DNA from: GCA-003244245 sp038276315
GTDB taxonomy: Bacteria; Actinomycetota; Actinomycetes; Mycobacteriales; Pseudonocardiaceae
Direction: 5' to 3'
DNA length: 8,085 bases
NCBI GenBank assembly: GCA_038276315.1
Contig: JBBPZY010000209.1
Span: forward strand, 1-8,085
The notes under the pieces are model-generated. The model ran no database searches, was not told the origin of the DNA, and saw nothing but the letters and a program-made list of their open reading frames with translations. Positions 1 through 6,148 of this stretch are shown piece after piece (the stretch's first letter is position 1; every line of letters starts with the position of its first letter). Both the position numbers and the translations under genes were made by a program.

Positions 1-196
1 GCACCCCCGCCCAGCTGCCCCTAAGGACGATCAAAACGACCTAACGACACTTATCGGATCACCCGAACCAACCCGCAAGCAGGCCCCCACCAGTCGAACG
101 CTCCCGGCGGCCGCCTCCTCGCGACCACACCGGCACTCCGGGCGGGTCGCACCGCCCGCGCCAGATTCGCCCGGACGGGAGCGATCCCACACGCTA
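1..196. other. Non-coding left edge, no recognisable gene
   Basis: I see no reading frame here with convincing codon usage, start site or family resemblance. The first 60 bases are less GC-rich than the rest and contain short AACGAC-type repetitions, which is too little to call a site. The stretch from about 60 to 190 is very GC-rich. The frames that cross it encode Arg/Gly/Pro-rich sequence typical of spurious frames in high-GC DNA. It may be ordinary intergenic sequence beyond the end of the large minus-strand gene. Confidence 0.5.
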
Positions 197-382
197 TTAC
201 CCGGGATTCCGGTGATCATCCCGCCTAATAAAACGTGCAGTCTCGCGATTTGGTCGTACTGCTGCAACGTCAGCAGTACGACGCGAGTCCAGCCAGACGG
301 TCTGGCCTGCTGGTCCGATGGCGATGCCGAGTCTGCTGGGGTCGGGGTGGCCGAATTGGGCCCATTGTTTGGTGGCGCTCAC
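197..382 (-). CDS. Doubtful small hypothetical protein or gene remnant (61 aa)
   Basis: From a GTG at 382 this frame reads VSATKQWAQFGHPDPSRLG followed by IAIGPAGQTVWLDS, then a much less protein-like tail (RRTADVAAVRPNRE) to a TAA stop at 197-199. The first 33 or so codons have mostly G or C in third position, like a real gene. The tail starts exactly where a strong hairpin (253-282) begins, so coding character is lost there. No good ribosome binding site is visible, and the GTG lies inside another hairpin (378-403) just after the large gene's stop. It could be a decayed 5' fragment of a gene, a tiny real gene, or chance. I do not recognise a family, so treat it as tentative. Confidence 0.22.
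   Translation of the reverse strand: MSATKQWAQFGHPDPSRLGIAIGPAGQTVWLDSRRTADVAAVRPNRETARFIRRDDHRNPG
242..287 (-). terminator. Strong hairpin, candidate terminator
   Basis: Perfect 12-bp arms GTCGTACTGCTG (253-264) and CAGCAGTACGAC (271-282) enclose a 6-nt loop. Flanking CTCGCG (242-247) and CGCGAG (282-287) could extend or compete with the stem. It lies about 140 bp beyond the stop of the large minus-strand gene. No U-tract follows immediately on either strand; on the minus strand a short TTTTATTA occurs further on. Actinobacterial terminators often lack U-tracts, so a terminator role is plausible, and the direction is inferred from the neighbouring gene. Confidence 0.45.
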
Positions 383-403
383 CCGTGACCTGCCACGGGT
401 GAG
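378..403 (-). terminator. Hairpin just after the STAND gene stop, candidate terminator
   Basis: Perfect 10-bp arms CTCACCCGTG (378-387) and CACGGGTGAG (394-403) surround a 6-nt loop. On the minus strand it begins 21 nt after the TGA stop at 425-427, which is the expected place for a terminator of that gene. There is no run of T after it, so it would be of the U-less type. Confidence 0.5.
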
Positions 404-424
404 GGGGCCCGAGCAGCAGGGCAT

Positions 425-3400
425 TCACTGAAGTGCCCTGCCTGGGTTGCTGGCAGCCTTATGAGCAAGGTGGTCTTGCACACGGGCATGGCGGAACTGG
501 TACATCGCGCCGGACTGCCGTAGCACTCCCCTTCGGTGGGCGTCGTCGAGGAATCGCATCAGTCGCCACGGCAGGTCACCGCGCAGGGCCAGCCAGATTC
601 GGCTGAGGGCATAGGCTCCCCACGCCCTCGAGAGCACGCCCACGCACCCGACGGCGAGCCCGAAGGTTGCCCCGTAGGCAAGCCCAAGAACCGGATACGA
701 ACCGGTATCGATCGGTGCGAACACGAGGCTGCCGACGACGCTACCGGAGAGCGCGAACATACAGCCACCCACGCGCCCATACGCGCGGCCTCCCAGGATC
801 CCACCGGCGACCGCGCCCATAAATGCACCGGCCAGTACGGCCGCGACGCCACCGACGACACCGAACGCGAGCCCAGTGGGTAACCCGACTACGAGGCCTC
901 CCGCGAGCCCGAACGGCAGCGCTAATACCAGGCCGAATGAGAGCGCGGCCGTGCGATCCTGTTTCAGGACGACTCCTGGACTGGACACCTGGGCTACATC
1001 GGTTGGTATGCCCAGCCATACTGGCGCTGCGAACGCGAACCCAAATGTCAACCCGGTCACGAGCGCCCCTCCGTAGGGGATGCCAACCCCGAAACCGACA
1101 CCGACTCCGGTCGCGAGACCGGGCATGAGTCGGTGTAGGAATGGCGCCAGCGTTCCCTGGAATCGTGTTTCGACGCGCAACGGTTTCGGCCGCTTGCTCA
1201 AGCCGTAGGAGAGGCCGGTCGCCAGGCCGAACACGAGGCCGAACGCGAGGCCGGCCACGAGGCGGTAGGTGATGTCGGTGTCACCTGCCTCGCCAAGGCC
1301 CCCCGCGAACCCGAAGGTCAGTCCAGCGGTGAGCCCGACGGATATCCCGCGGGTGACTCGAGGAATGGTGTCGACTAGCTGCCACCACGCGAGGTCCCTG
1401 GTGGCGAGTTTGGCAAGGTGACGAGCGAGGAACGTCAGCCACTGGTGGGCTTGGTCCGGTGGGTACCGCCCCGAGGCCGAGGTCGATGGTGTTCCGGGTG
1501 CGGCGGGCGGATCGTGGTAAGCAGCGGGAATGAACGCTTCGAGCAGGTGGCGTTCAACTGCGGCGTAGTCGCGGAATTGGCTGGCATTGAGCAGTTGTGC
1601 TGGGTCAGAGGTGGGAGAGGCGTAGACGGTTCTGGCCAGGCTGATCATCAGTGGGCTGGTCAACGCTCGTGCTAGGGGCAGGTTGGGACGCGCGCGCAGT
1701 TGGTCGACCACGGGGCGCCAGCGACATTCGGCCGATGGCCCCGTCGCCATCAGAAAGGTTGCCGCGTCGTCGAGTTCGATGGGTTCGATTTCCAGCACCG
1801 CTGCTCGCGTCAGGATCGTGCCACTCCTGGCAATCGCGGCTTCGTAGTCGGTGCTGCGGCAGGTCACCACCAACGGATGCATGCCGGCAACGGCAGTCTC
1901 GAGGGCGTCGATGGCCTCCGGTTGCAGCGCTTCGGGGATCTCGTCTAAGCCGTCTAGGACGACCATGACCCGTCCCAGGGTGACCAGCCGTGCGGCTGCG
2001 TCGTGGCCGTAGACGTCGTGGTTGGCCAGCGCCGGATATTCCTCGAGGATCCGTCGCGCCAGCCAGGTGTGCAGGTGCTCTGTACGTGGGTTCCATGACG
2101 AAGCGGTCAGCAGCGCCGGCACCGGCTCGCCCGGCTGGAGACTGTCCAGCAGACCGAGGGTAAACAGCAGCGCCAGCACGGTTTTACCCGCGCCAGGATC
2201 CCCCAGGATCACCAGCTGTCGGGCCCGTAACTTCCGGAACAACTCGACCACGTGGTCCATGTCGTGGTGCAGCCGCACTGGGCGGCCCGGCACCACACCC
2301 TCGTTCAATACTGCGGTCAAGCTGGCCGCCACGGGCCGACCGGTGGTCGACCACCGGATGCGTATCGGCTCGGGACGTCGCAGGGACCGCAACGACGCCT
2401 CCTGTGTCCACTGGCGGTGCACCGCGCCGGCGAGGTAGGTAGCCGCCTGGTTCAGCTGCTTGTTCTCCTCGGTTCCCTCCGCGTCGGCCGCTGCCTGCAG
2501 CACATCGGTGGCTTGCGCGAACTGGTATTCGGCTTGACGCTCGCGTTGCTCCTGGTCGATGCTGCAATCTAGGTAGGCAACCTCTAGCGCGCTGAGCCCG
2601 GCGCGCTGCCCAGGGCCGGCCGCCCAGTCACGGGCGATAGCCAACCGAGAGCCGCGCAGCAACCCCGAGGCATCCCGCCCGGTCGCTTCCCAAGCGTCGG
2701 CGGCCTCGGACAGTTGCTGGTGGGTGCGCAACCCGGCGCGGTCGGCGCTGATCCACTGGCCCAGCCGAGGCCAGACCAGCAACAGTGCCTCATGGGTGAT
2801 CTCCACGCTGTCAGCGGTGAAGGTGACCAGCCGGGCCCGCCCGAAGCTTTTCAATACCCTCTCGACCGCCGCCGCGGGTGCCGGTAACGCCTGTAGGAGC
2901 CGGGCCCGCGGTACTCGGCGACGGGTGTCCCTGCCCGGGGCGCCTACGTTCACTAGGCGCAGGAGGATCTGCTGGGCGAGCTGCTGTTCGGCCGGATCCA
3001 GGCGGGTGTAGGCGCGCTCGGCGATGGTGGCGATTGCTTGGCGGATCCCGCCGGTGCACCGATAGCCGGCAACGCTTAGCAACCGACCGGTGCGTTGCTG
3101 CCAGGTCGCGCGCAGCGCCTGCGCTAGCAGTGGCAGCGCCCCTGGGTCGTAGCTGGGTGTGTCGGGGGATTCCTCGACCGCCCCGAGGTCAGCTAGCAGG
3201 AGTTCTACCAGGCCGGGTTCAAGGTGAAGGTCCTCGACTGTGGCCGGGCCGGTGATGACTTCCCGTAGCTGGGCCGGGGTCATTGGCCCCAATTCCAGAG
3301 GATCTTCGTTCATTGCGGCCAGCAGTAGCGGGTAGTCCAGGCACCGGCCGTAGAAATCCGCCCGTACCCCGAGGACGACCAACCCGGCCGGATGCTGCGC

Positions 3401-4189
3401 GGCGGCGCACAGCGTGGTGATGAACGCCTGGCGTTCAGCCTCGTCCTGGCATTCGGTGAAGGTTTCCTCGAACTGGTCCACGATCAGCAGGATCCGCGCT
3501 GAGCTGGGCGTTTCCCCGGGTTTCCCACTGGTGGCGCTGGTGAGCAACGCGGCGAACCCTGCCGGGTCACCGGCCACTTCGACCGGGTCGACCTCAGTGA
3601 GGTCGCCCACCCGCGCGGCCAGTGCCGTCAGCGGATGCACGCCCGGGGTGACTATTACCACTGGCCAGCGCTGGGAGCCGGGCAGCGCCCCACGGGCCAA
3701 CGCGGGAACCAGCCCTGCCGCCAGCAGTGAGGACTTTCCCGCCCCCGACGGCGCCGCCATCACCAGTGGCCTCCTGCTGGTGATGCGTTCATCGAGCTGG
3801 TCGACCAGATCCGCGGTGACCTGCGCCCGGCCGAAAAACCAGCGGGCATCCTCAGGTCCGAACGCAGCCAGCCCCAGATACGGGCAAATCTCGGTCGTGT
3901 GGTCGGGTTCGGTCGCCGGTTCCGGCTTCTCATCGGGCGGCTTTTCCCGGTCGACAAGCAGCGCGGTCAACGCACCGCCGGTGTCCAGCACCACATCACA
4001 GGAACGAGCCACCTCCAGGGTGATCCGCTTGTCCCCGGTCTCGATCTTGCTGAGATAGCCCTTGCTGTAGTGCACCTGCCGGGCCAACCCCGCCAACGAC
4101 AGGCCTCGTTTTGTGCGCCACCGACGCAGCTCTGCCCCGACCACCCCCGGGGCATCCTCGCCGATGATGGGCTGGTGGTGACTGTCCAT
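425..4189 (-). CDS. XRE HTH - nSTAND1 - NACHT - multi-pass membrane protein
   Basis: A very large STAND-class switch protein, about 1254 aa from the ATG at 4187-4189. Seen, in order: an XRE-type helix-turn-helix (about 18-78; LARQVHYSKGYLSKIETGDK); an nSTAND1 module opening with CPYLGLAAFGPEDARWFFGR (102-121), with Walker A APSGAGKSS (146-154), Walker B LLIVDQFEE (near 234-242), GVRADFY (274-280) and ITHEALL (464-470); a helical Gln/Glu-rich linker (about 545-590); a NACHT NTPase with Walker A GDPGAGKT (663-670) and Walker B VVLDGLDE (743-750); a Gly-rich hydrophobic region (about 946-1187), probably six to nine membrane segments; and a tail with LRQSGAMYQFRHARVQDHLA. Such proteins use NTP-driven oligomerisation to pass a signal; DNA binding and membrane anchoring are inferred. 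nSTAND1 proteins often carry WD40 repeats where the NACHT module sits here. Start choice: GGAGGAG lies 14 nt upstream, rather far. An in-frame TTG at 4276 would add 29 residues, but those look non-coding. Trigger and output are unknown. Confidence 0.9.
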   Translation of the reverse strand: MDSHHQPIIGEDAPGVVGAELRRWRTKRGLSLAGLARQVHYSKGYLSKIETGDKRITLEVARSCDVVLDTGGALTALLVDREKPPDEKPEPATEPDHTTEICPYLGLAAFGPEDARWFFGRAQVTADLVDQLDERITSRRPLVMAAPSGAGKSSLLAAGLVPALARGALPGSQRWPVVIVTPGVHPLTALAARVGDLTEVDPVEVAGDPAGFAALLTSATSGKPGETPSSARILLIVDQFEETFTECQDEAERQAFITTLCAAAQHPAGLVVLGVRADFYGRCLDYPLLLAAMNEDPLELGPMTPAQLREVITGPATVEDLHLEPGLVELLLADLGAVEESPDTPSYDPGALPLLAQALRATWQQRTGRLLSVAGYRCTGGIRQAIATIAERAYTRLDPAEQQLAQQILLRLVNVGAPGRDTRRRVPRARLLQALPAPAAAVERVLKSFGRARLVTFTADSVEITHEALLLVWPRLGQWISADRAGLRTHQQLSEAADAWEATGRDASGLLRGSRLAIARDWAAGPGQRAGLSALEVAYLDCSIDQEQRERQAEYQFAQATDVLQAAADAEGTEENKQLNQAATYLAGAVHRQWTQEASLRSLRRPEPIRIRWSTTGRPVAASLTAVLNEGVVPGRPVRLHHDMDHVVELFRKLRARQLVILGDPGAGKTVLALLFTLGLLDSLQPGEPVPALLTASSWNPRTEHLHTWLARRILEEYPALANHDVYGHDAAARLVTLGRVMVVLDGLDEIPEALQPEAIDALETAVAGMHPLVVTCRSTDYEAAIARSGTILTRAAVLEIEPIELDDAATFLMATGPSAECRWRPVVDQLRARPNLPLARALTSPLMISLARTVYASPTSDPAQLLNASQFRDYAAVERHLLEAFIPAAYHDPPAAPGTPSTSASGRYPPDQAHQWLTFLARHLAKLATRDLAWWQLVDTIPRVTRGISVGLTAGLTFGFAGGLGEAGDTDITYRLVAGLAFGLVFGLATGLSYGLSKRPKPLRVETRFQGTLAPFLHRLMPGLATGVGVGFGVGIPYGGALVTGLTFGFAFAAPVWLGIPTDVAQVSSPGVVLKQDRTAALSFGLVLALPFGLAGGLVVGLPTGLAFGVVGGVAAVLAGAFMGAVAGGILGGRAYGRVGGCMFALSGSVVGSLVFAPIDTGSYPVLGLAYGATFGLAVGCVGVLSRAWGAYALSRIWLALRGDLPWRLMRFLDDAHRRGVLRQSGAMYQFRHARVQDHLAHKAASNPGRALQ
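1211..1258 (-). repeat. 12-nt tandem repeat coding for GLxF-type tetrads
   Basis: Four imperfect 12-nt units run head to tail on the plus strand: GAGGCCGGTCGC, CAGGCCGAACAC, GAGGCCGAACGC and GAGGCCGGCCAC. Read on the coding (minus) strand they give the tetrad series in AGLAFGLVFGLATGLSYGL, part of the Gly-rich membrane region. The 12-nt period keeps frame, so gain or loss of a unit would lengthen or shorten one helix by a single turn. Confidence 0.7.
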
Positions 4190-4328
4190 AGCCTGGCCAG
4201 TTGCTCCTCCCCCGACGTGCCTGCCGCCGCAGCAGCCGATGGAAGCGGTATCCCCATGTTGGACTACCTCACACAATCAGCAGCATACGGTAGGTAGCCA
4301 GCGGTGGCGAGCAGCTTCTCCCGCCCTC

Positions 4329-4342
4329 ACTCGGTACCGAGT
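4329..4342. promoter_or_regulatory. 14-bp perfect palindrome, candidate operator
   Basis: ACTCGGTACCGAGT is a perfect 14-bp palindrome about 140 bp upstream of the STAND start and 370 bp upstream of the peptide gene. A dyad of this size suits a dimeric helix-turn-helix regulator. The XRE domain of the neighbouring STAND protein is an obvious but unproven candidate to bind it. Confidence 0.35.
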
Positions 4343-4540
4343 TCTGGTGTCACGGACTTCGCCGAGTCCACCACGCATTGGCCCACGGCTTTGCGACACA
4401 GGAAAAACCAGCGCAACGAGCGTGACCGTGGTGGAGGTTGTCTGCATCCGATCGTGGTCAGGCGTTCGCTCGGATAGCGCACCCCCGCGGGGCAACGCCC
4501 CTCCGAAGAGGAGCATTCGCCGCGCTGCGCCCCATGTCTC

Positions 4541-4592
4541 TCCAAGGGGTTTCCCGTTGACTCCCCACGCAGGCAACGGGAAACCCCTTGGA
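4541..4592 (+). repeat. Perfect 19-bp inverted repeat upstream of the peptide gene
   Basis: The left arm TCCAAGGGGTTTCCCGTTG (4541-4559) is exactly complementary to the right arm CAACGGGAAACCCCTTGGA (4574-4592), with a 14-nt spacer. It could be an operator overlapping the promoter (its right arm covers the proposed -35), a terminator stopping read-through into the peptide operon, or the remnant of a small mobile repeat. No T-run follows, and the next bases carry further GGAAAC boxes. Chance is an unlikely source of a perfect 19-bp dyad. Confidence 0.85.
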
Positions 4593-4605
4593 AACAACCG
4601 GAAAC
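4579..4605 (+). repeat. Three helically phased GGAAAC boxes
   Basis: GGAAAC occurs at 4579-4584, 4590-4595 and 4600-4605, with start-to-start spacings of 11 and 10 bp. An inverted copy, GTTTCC, lies at 4549-4554 in the left arm of the 19-bp repeat. Spacing near one helical turn places the boxes on one face of the DNA, as expected for cooperative binding by an activator or repressor. The last box could also act as the GGAA-type -35 of an ECF sigma factor, with TGTTG 15 nt further on. Confidence 0.4.
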
Positions 4606-4617
4606 CCACCATACATT
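4588..4617 (+). promoter_or_regulatory. Candidate promoter for the peptide operon
   Basis: TTGGAA (4588-4593) and TACATT (4612-4617) are separated by 18 bp. Each matches four of six bases of the vegetative -35 and -10 consensus. This would start transcription near 4624 and give a 5' leader of about 90 nt before the peptide start. The -35 lies inside the right arm of the inverted repeat and among the GGAAAC boxes, so binding there would directly affect initiation. An ECF-type reading of the same DNA is possible. Confidence 0.3.
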
Positions 4618-4696
4618 CGCTGTTGTCGCGGACGCCGACACTCTGCGGGTGGCAGGCGACCGAGATGCTTCATTCCCAAGGATCCTACGTATGACG

Positions 4697-4704
4697 AAAA
4701 GGAG
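4697..4704 (+). promoter_or_regulatory. Ribosome binding site fixing the peptide start
   Basis: AAAAGGAG ends 7 nt before the ATG at 4712, an ideal spacing. This supports 4712 over the in-frame ATGs at 4649 and 4691; the latter sits directly in front of this site and would place it inside the coding region. Confidence 0.75.
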
Positions 4705-4711
4705 TACAGGA

Positions 4712-4873
4712 ATGGCAAAGTCACTGGACGCCACCGATGTCACGGTGGTCCGCCCGACTGGGACCGTGTCTCCGACGAACAACAGCCATGGTCCAGCGGA
4801 TGACAACGATCATTGGAACTTCGGTGGTCACGATGGGGGCATCGACGACAACGATTTCCCCGGCGGGAGTTAA
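4712..4873 (+). CDS. Putative RiPP precursor peptide (53 aa)
   Basis: The 53-residue product begins MAKSLDATDVTVVRPTGTVS. Its N-terminal half is rich in Ser/Thr/Val. The C-terminal half (26-53) is Asp/Asn/Gly/His-rich, has no Lys, Arg or Cys, and repeats a DDND motif: DDNDHWNFGG (30-39) and DDNDFPGG (45-52). This two-part layout looks like leader plus modified core, though no cleavage site is obvious. Without Cys it is not a lanthipeptide or Cys-derived thioether peptide, and no lasso cyclase, YcaO, radical SAM or ATP-grasp gene is visible nearby. The 2OG oxygenase 36 nt downstream suggests hydroxylation, with Asp, Asn or His of the repeats (His34, His40, the Asp cluster) as inferred targets. 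An acidic metal-binding peptide or an immunity/signalling peptide are alternatives. I do not recognise a named family. The start is well supported; the function is inferred from context. Confidence 0.72.
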   Translation: MAKSLDATDVTVVRPTGTVSPTNNSHGPADDNDHWNFGGHDGGIDDNDFPGGS

Positions 4874-4909
4874 CCAGCAGCGCCCGAACTCCGTGAGAGG
4901 ATTGACAGA

Positions 4910-6142
4910 ATGACGCTTCTTGCGGATCGGGGAAAGGCCGCGCTGCACGCGCGGCCTTTCCCCGATCTATCACGACTGATCTATCCGATCGACCTGGCGA
5001 CGTTCCGGCGGGACTACTGGGAACGCGCGCCTCTTGTTGTCCACCGTGGTGATCCTCACTACTTCGAGGATGTGCTGACGTTGGACAACCTCGACCAGCA
5101 GTTGTCCCTGTCCGGGACACGGCTCGACAGCCTCCGGGTGGTGATGAACGGCAAAGAGACCCCGGTGGGTGAGCTTGGTTCGTCTTCTGGACGTAACGGA
5201 TCCATCAATGTACTGGAGGCGCTGTACGAGTGCTATCGGAACGGCTCAACCATCGTGCTGAACAGCCTCGAACAGTCCTGCGTGCCCTTGCAGCGGCTGG
5301 CCGAGTCGCTGGGCGCGCAACTCAGTGCCAGGCTGCAGATGAACGTCTATCTCACCCCGGCCGGCGCGCAGGGGTTCGCAGCGCATTACGACATGCATGA
5401 TGTGTTCATCGCGCAGGTGTATGGCACCAAGCACTGGCGGCTGGCCAGCCAGCCCTGTGAGCTGCCGCTGCAGGGTCAGCCCTACGACAAGTCGCAGCCC
5501 GAACCCACCCCGGAACAGGAGTTCGACTTGCGGGCCGGGGACCTGCTGTACCTCCCGCGGGGGGCGATCCACTCGGCGACCTCGAACGAGACCGCGTCGG
5601 TCCATGTCACGATCGGTGTGCACCCGGTGCTGTACTCGCAGGCGATCACCGATGCGCTCACCAAGGTATTCGCCGACGATGTCCGCTTCCGCAGGGGACT
5701 GCCGATGGGGTTTGCCACCGACGAGAACCTCCAGCGCCGGGCGGTGGAAACAGTCGCCGAATTGATCGGTGCGCTGCAAGCTCGGATGTCGCCGCAGGAC
5801 GTGGTCGGCGAGTCGGTCAAGCGAGCAGCGTCGATCAGTGCCCCGACGCTGCGCCACCATCTGACTGATCTGGAGCAACTCAGTCAGATCCGAGTTCACA
5901 CGCCGGTGCGACGCCGACCTGATCTGCGGTGCCACGTCACCGTTGCCGAGGATGTGGTCGGCCTGGACTTCCACAACAAGACCGTCCAGTTCCCCGCCCA
6001 CGTCGCCGACGAGGTGAGATTTGTGGCCGCCAGCAACGGGGCCGGTTTCACCGGCGCCGCCATCCCCGGCGAGCTGGACGAACCAGGCCGCGTGGTCCTC
6101 GTCCAGACCCTGCTCCGGGAAGGATTCCTCACCTTCGGCTGA
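4910..6142 (+). CDS. JmjC/cupin_4 Fe(II)/2-oxoglutarate oxygenase (ROX-type)
   Basis: A 410-residue cytosolic oxygenase of the cupin_4/JmjC group that includes bacterial YcfD (ribosomal Arg hydroxylase) and human NO66/MINA53 (ribosomal His hydroxylases). Seen: an entry segment typical of the family (LSRLIYPIDLATFRRDYWER, about 20-39); the core NVYLTPAGAQGFAAHYDMHD (145-164), whose His159 and Asp161 form the HxD iron ligands; GTKHWRL (172-178), with Lys174 in a position often used for 2OG binding; and LPRGAIHSA (215-223), with His221 the likely third ligand. Residues from about 250 form a helical stretch and a C-terminal winged-helix-like part. All catalytic elements look intact. The ATG has GAGAGG 9 nt upstream and lies 36 nt after the peptide stop, so the two genes are probably co-transcribed. 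That pairing suggests the peptide, rather than a ribosomal protein, is the substrate; this is inference. Unusually, codons 6-20 form a perfect 19-bp hairpin. Confidence 0.88.
   Translation: MTLLADRGKAALHARPFPDLSRLIYPIDLATFRRDYWERAPLVVHRGDPHYFEDVLTLDNLDQQLSLSGTRLDSLRVVMNGKETPVGELGSSSGRNGSINVLEALYECYRNGSTIVLNSLEQSCVPLQRLAESLGAQLSARLQMNVYLTPAGAQGFAAHYDMHDVFIAQVYGTKHWRLASQPCELPLQGQPYDKSQPEPTPEQEFDLRAGDLLYLPRGAIHSATSNETASVHVTIGVHPVLYSQAITDALTKVFADDVRFRRGLPMGFATDENLQRRAVETVAELIGALQARMSPQDVVGESVKRAASISAPTLRHHLTDLEQLSQIRVHTPVRRRPDLRCHVTVAEDVVGLDFHNKTVQFPAHVADEVRFVAASNGAGFTGAAIPGELDEPGRVVLVQTLLREGFLTFG
4925..4967 (+). promoter_or_regulatory. Perfect 19-bp hairpin inside the start of the oxygenase gene
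   Basis: GATCGGGGAAAGGCCGCGC (4925-4943) and GCGCGGCCTTTCCCCGATC (4949-4967) are exact complements around a 5-nt loop, TGCAC, beginning 13 nt after the ATG. The RNA stem would be extremely stable. It resembles a U-less terminator/attenuator that lets most transcripts end after the peptide gene, or a structure that limits translation of the enzyme or protects the peptide mRNA 3' end. The encoded residues (ADRGKAALHARPFPDLS) precede the first family-conserved segment, so they are free to be shaped by RNA needs. Confidence 0.75.
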
Positions 6143-6148
6143 GCCCTG

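Larger units (their letters stand above)
4190..4711. other. Divergent intergenic region of about 520 bp
   Basis: This separates the minus-strand STAND gene from the plus-strand peptide gene. The frames open across it have Arg/Pro/Ser-rich translations and no ribosome binding sites, so I read it as regulatory DNA. It holds a 14-bp palindrome, a 19-bp inverted repeat, three GGAAAC boxes and a candidate rightward promoter, listed separately. For the leftward STAND gene I could not identify a convincing -35/-10 pair. Confidence 0.65.

Noticed and set aside
242..403. CRISPR array suggested by successive dyads
   Set aside because: The two hairpins have unrelated sequences and no regular repeat-spacer pattern is present here or elsewhere in the window.
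3414..4058. A 214-codon plus-strand frame opposite the STAND gene
   Set aside because: It is opposite the clearly coding nSTAND1 and HTH region, and its Ser/Ala/Arg-rich translation lacks recognisable motifs.
4190..4276. 29-residue N-terminal extension of the STAND protein from a TTG at 4276
   Set aside because: The extension is Gly/Cys-rich without helix-turn-helix character, and GGAGGAG lies inside it upstream of the ATG at 4189, so the shorter form is preferred, although the 14-nt spacing leaves some doubt.
4277..4612. A 111-codon minus-strand frame upstream of the STAND gene
   Set aside because: No supported start; both arms of the 19-bp inverted repeat contribute to its first residues, and the remainder resembles no protein I know.
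4239..4694. A 151-codon plus-strand frame spanning the divergent intergenic region
   Set aside because: Low-complexity Arg/Pro/Ser-rich translation, no ribosome binding site, and it runs through the inverted repeat and promoter-like sequences; probably non-coding.
4649..4711. Longer peptide start at 4649 or 4691
   Set aside because: The AAAAGGAG site at 4697-4704 is ideally spaced for the ATG at 4712 and would lie within the coding region of either longer form.
4712..4873. Lanthipeptide, lasso or sactipeptide precursor
   Set aside because: The peptide has no Cys, and no lanthionine synthetase, lasso cyclase or radical SAM gene is present in the window.
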